From Actinomycetes bacterium (GTDB lineage: Bacteria; Actinomycetota; Acidimicrobiia; Acidimicrobiales; Microtrichaceae): a stretch of DNA of 6,266 bases. How positions within the stretch are numbered: position 1 is the first letter of the stretch; every line of letters begins with the position of its first letter. Of the stretch, positions 5,451-6,266 are shown piece by piece. The notes beneath the pieces are model-generated. The model was not told the origin of the DNA. It ran no database searches and was given only the letters and a program-made list of their open reading frames with translations. The stretch lies in assembly GCA_023450775.1 (NCBI GenBank), contig JAEXGP010000029.1, forward strand, positions 1-6,266, given 5' to 3'. The translations under genes were made by a program, and so were the position numbers.

Positions 5451-6059
5451 CTAGCTGCGCTGGGCCGAGGCCAACCACGGATGCTCGAGGTCGAGGTAGC
5501 GCTCGACCTGCATGACCTGCTGGAACTCGGCGAACTCCTCGGGCATGTCCGACGGCATCTGCTGCTCCGCCCTGCGAGCCTCGTCCTGCGAGGTGAAGTA
5601 GGCGACCTCGGTGAACGCGTCCCCGTCGTGGTAGGCGGTCACGGTGCCGATCAGGTCGGGCCGAGCGGTGCGCAGGACGTCGTCCGCCTGTTCGGTCATC
5701 TCGTGGGCTCGCCGGGAGTCCGTGCAGTGGCCCTCCATCACCTGGACGAACCCGGCACTGTTGGCGTCTCCGTGGTTCATCACCTGGACGTCCGACGTGT
5801 CGTGGAAGGTGACCGGACCGTCGAAGCACTTCTCGGTCTCGGCCCACCACGCCGACTGCTCCGGCCGGTCGCTGTTCTGCTGTGCTGCCTCCTTGCTCTC
5901 GAAGCGGACGATGAAGATGGCGTCGCCGGAGGAGGTGACTCCGCCGGTCGATCCGAGGTAGCCGATCGCTCCGGGCTCGACCTCGCGGTGCCATGCGTCG
6001 CTCCGCTGCTGCAGCGCCACGGGATCGCTGGTGTGTCCTTCGATGACCTGGATGAACAT
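5451..6059 (-). CDS. Tandem dimeric alpha/beta-barrel (ABM-like) domain protein
   Basis: A 202-residue protein of unknown function made of two similar halves. The first begins FIQVIEGHTSD (2-12) and the second FVQVMEGHCTD (104-114). Each continues with a helix, a GxxG-type turn (GAIGYLGSTGG at 30-40; LIGTVTAYHDGD at 136-147), a strand of FIVRFES or VAYFTSQ type followed by a helix rich in E, A and Q, and a closing strand. This is the ferredoxin-like layout of dimeric alpha/beta-barrel proteins such as antibiotic-biosynthesis monooxygenases, so the duplication would form a one-chain pseudodimer. Catalytic activity cannot be inferred. The ATG at 6059 has AAGGAG (6066-6071) 6 nt upstream; an alternative start 16 codons earlier would put that site inside the gene. 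It is convergent with the copper operon. A possible -35 (TTGACC, complement of 6136-6141) lies upstream without a convincing -10. Confidence 0.85.
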   Translation of the reverse strand: MFIQVIEGHTSDPVALQQRSDAWHREVEPGAIGYLGSTGGVTSSGDAIFIVRFESKEAAQQNSDRPEQSAWWAETEKCFDGPVTFHDTSDVQVMNHGDANSAGFVQVMEGHCTDSRRAHEMTEQADDVLRTARPDLIGTVTAYHDGDAFTEVAYFTSQDEARRAEQQMPSDMPEEFAEFQQVMQVERYLDLEHPWLASAQRS

Positions 6060-6065
6060 GGCTCG

Positions 6066-6071
6066 CTCCTT
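6066..6071 (-). promoter_or_regulatory. Ribosome binding site that sets the ABM-like protein start
   Basis: The minus strand reads AAGGAG, 6 nt before the ATG at 6059. It favours this start over the ATG at 6107, and the shorter protein begins exactly at the first repeat unit. Confidence 0.65.
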
Positions 6072-6221
6072 CGCTCCGACCGCGGCCGGCGAGTCGCGAT
6101 CGCTCACCTGCCAGCGTCCTCCCGTGGGAACGATCGGTCAACGCCCAGCGGTGCGCCGGTGATCGGCGGCGCCGGTGGAGCGACGGTCCGGTCGAGGTCC
6201 AACCGCACCGCAAAGGGATCG

Positions 6222-6266
6222 TGGCGCCCACGGCAGGATTCGAACCTGCGACGCACGGTTTAGGAA
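6222..6266 (-). tRNA. tRNA-Arg (anticodon CCT), 3' part
   Basis: The minus strand gives the 3' portion of a tRNA, ending with an encoded CCA (6222-6224) and discriminator G (6225). Then come the acceptor 3' strand (6226-6232), a perfect T-arm with 5-bp stem GCAGG/CCTGC and loop TTCGAAT (6233-6249), a 5-nt variable loop (6250-6254), the anticodon-stem 3' strand ACCGT (6255-6259) and the loop TTCCTAA (6260-6266), which places anticodon CCT at 6262-6264. That reads AGG arginine codons. The window ends at tRNA base 32, so the 5' half, D-arm and acceptor pairing are not visible. Confidence 0.92.

Noticed and set aside
5391..5516. Short plus-strand frame of 41 codons preceded by a GGGAGGGAGG purine run.
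   Set aside because: It has poor G/C third-position use, Arg/Pro/Ala-biased composition, and runs antisense into the ABM-like gene. The purine run alone is weak support.
1..6266. Search by eye for CRISPR arrays, insertion-sequence ends and transposase or integrase genes.
   Set aside because: No regularly spaced direct repeats, terminal inverted repeats around a gene, or mobile-element proteins were seen.

Overview
The window comes from a high-GC bacterium, almost certainly an actinobacterium. Base composition is roughly two thirds G+C, codon third positions are strongly G/C, there are several GTG starts and strong GGAGG-type ribosome sites, and the protein families (DUF6153, DUF664-type DinB, an actinobacterial methyltransferase) fit. 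Genus cannot be set from the sequence; an Acidimicrobiia-like lineage is one possibility.

Layout. (1) Positions 1-1077, minus strand: a DinB/DUF664 protein (472-1077), then downstream a class I SAM-dependent methyltransferase (1-412) that runs off the left edge and carries an apparent +1 frameshift at a CCC run (252-254). (2) Positions 1078-1339: a control region with a near-consensus promoter overlapping one G-tract palindrome, and a second similar palindrome just downstream. Both look like CsoR-type copper-sensor operators. (3) Positions 1340-5212, plus strand: a compact four-gene operon made of an unrecognised six-helix membrane protein, a CopB-like P1B-3 copper ATPase with a His-rich N-terminus and CPH motif, a small DUF6153-like membrane protein with clustered Cys/His, and a DUF305 lipoprotein. 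A 14-bp perfect hairpin (5219-5254) ends it. (4) Positions 5255-5450: intergenic space between convergent genes, holding a compound inverted repeat. (5) Positions 5451-6059, minus strand: a two-domain protein of dimeric alpha/beta-barrel (monooxygenase-like) type, built by internal duplication. (6) Positions 6222-6266, minus strand: the 3' part of a tRNA-Arg(CCT) gene cut by the right edge.

The central operon reads as a metal, most likely copper, export and envelope-binding module. A CsoR-like repressor, not encoded here, would hold the promoter closed. On copper stress the ATPase would pump copper out of the cytoplasm, the DUF305 lipoprotein would bind metal outside the membrane, and the six-helix protein and the DUF6153 protein would play unknown membrane roles. 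The least explained component is the six-helix protein, which sits first in the operon, directly under the operators, and overlaps the ATPase start.
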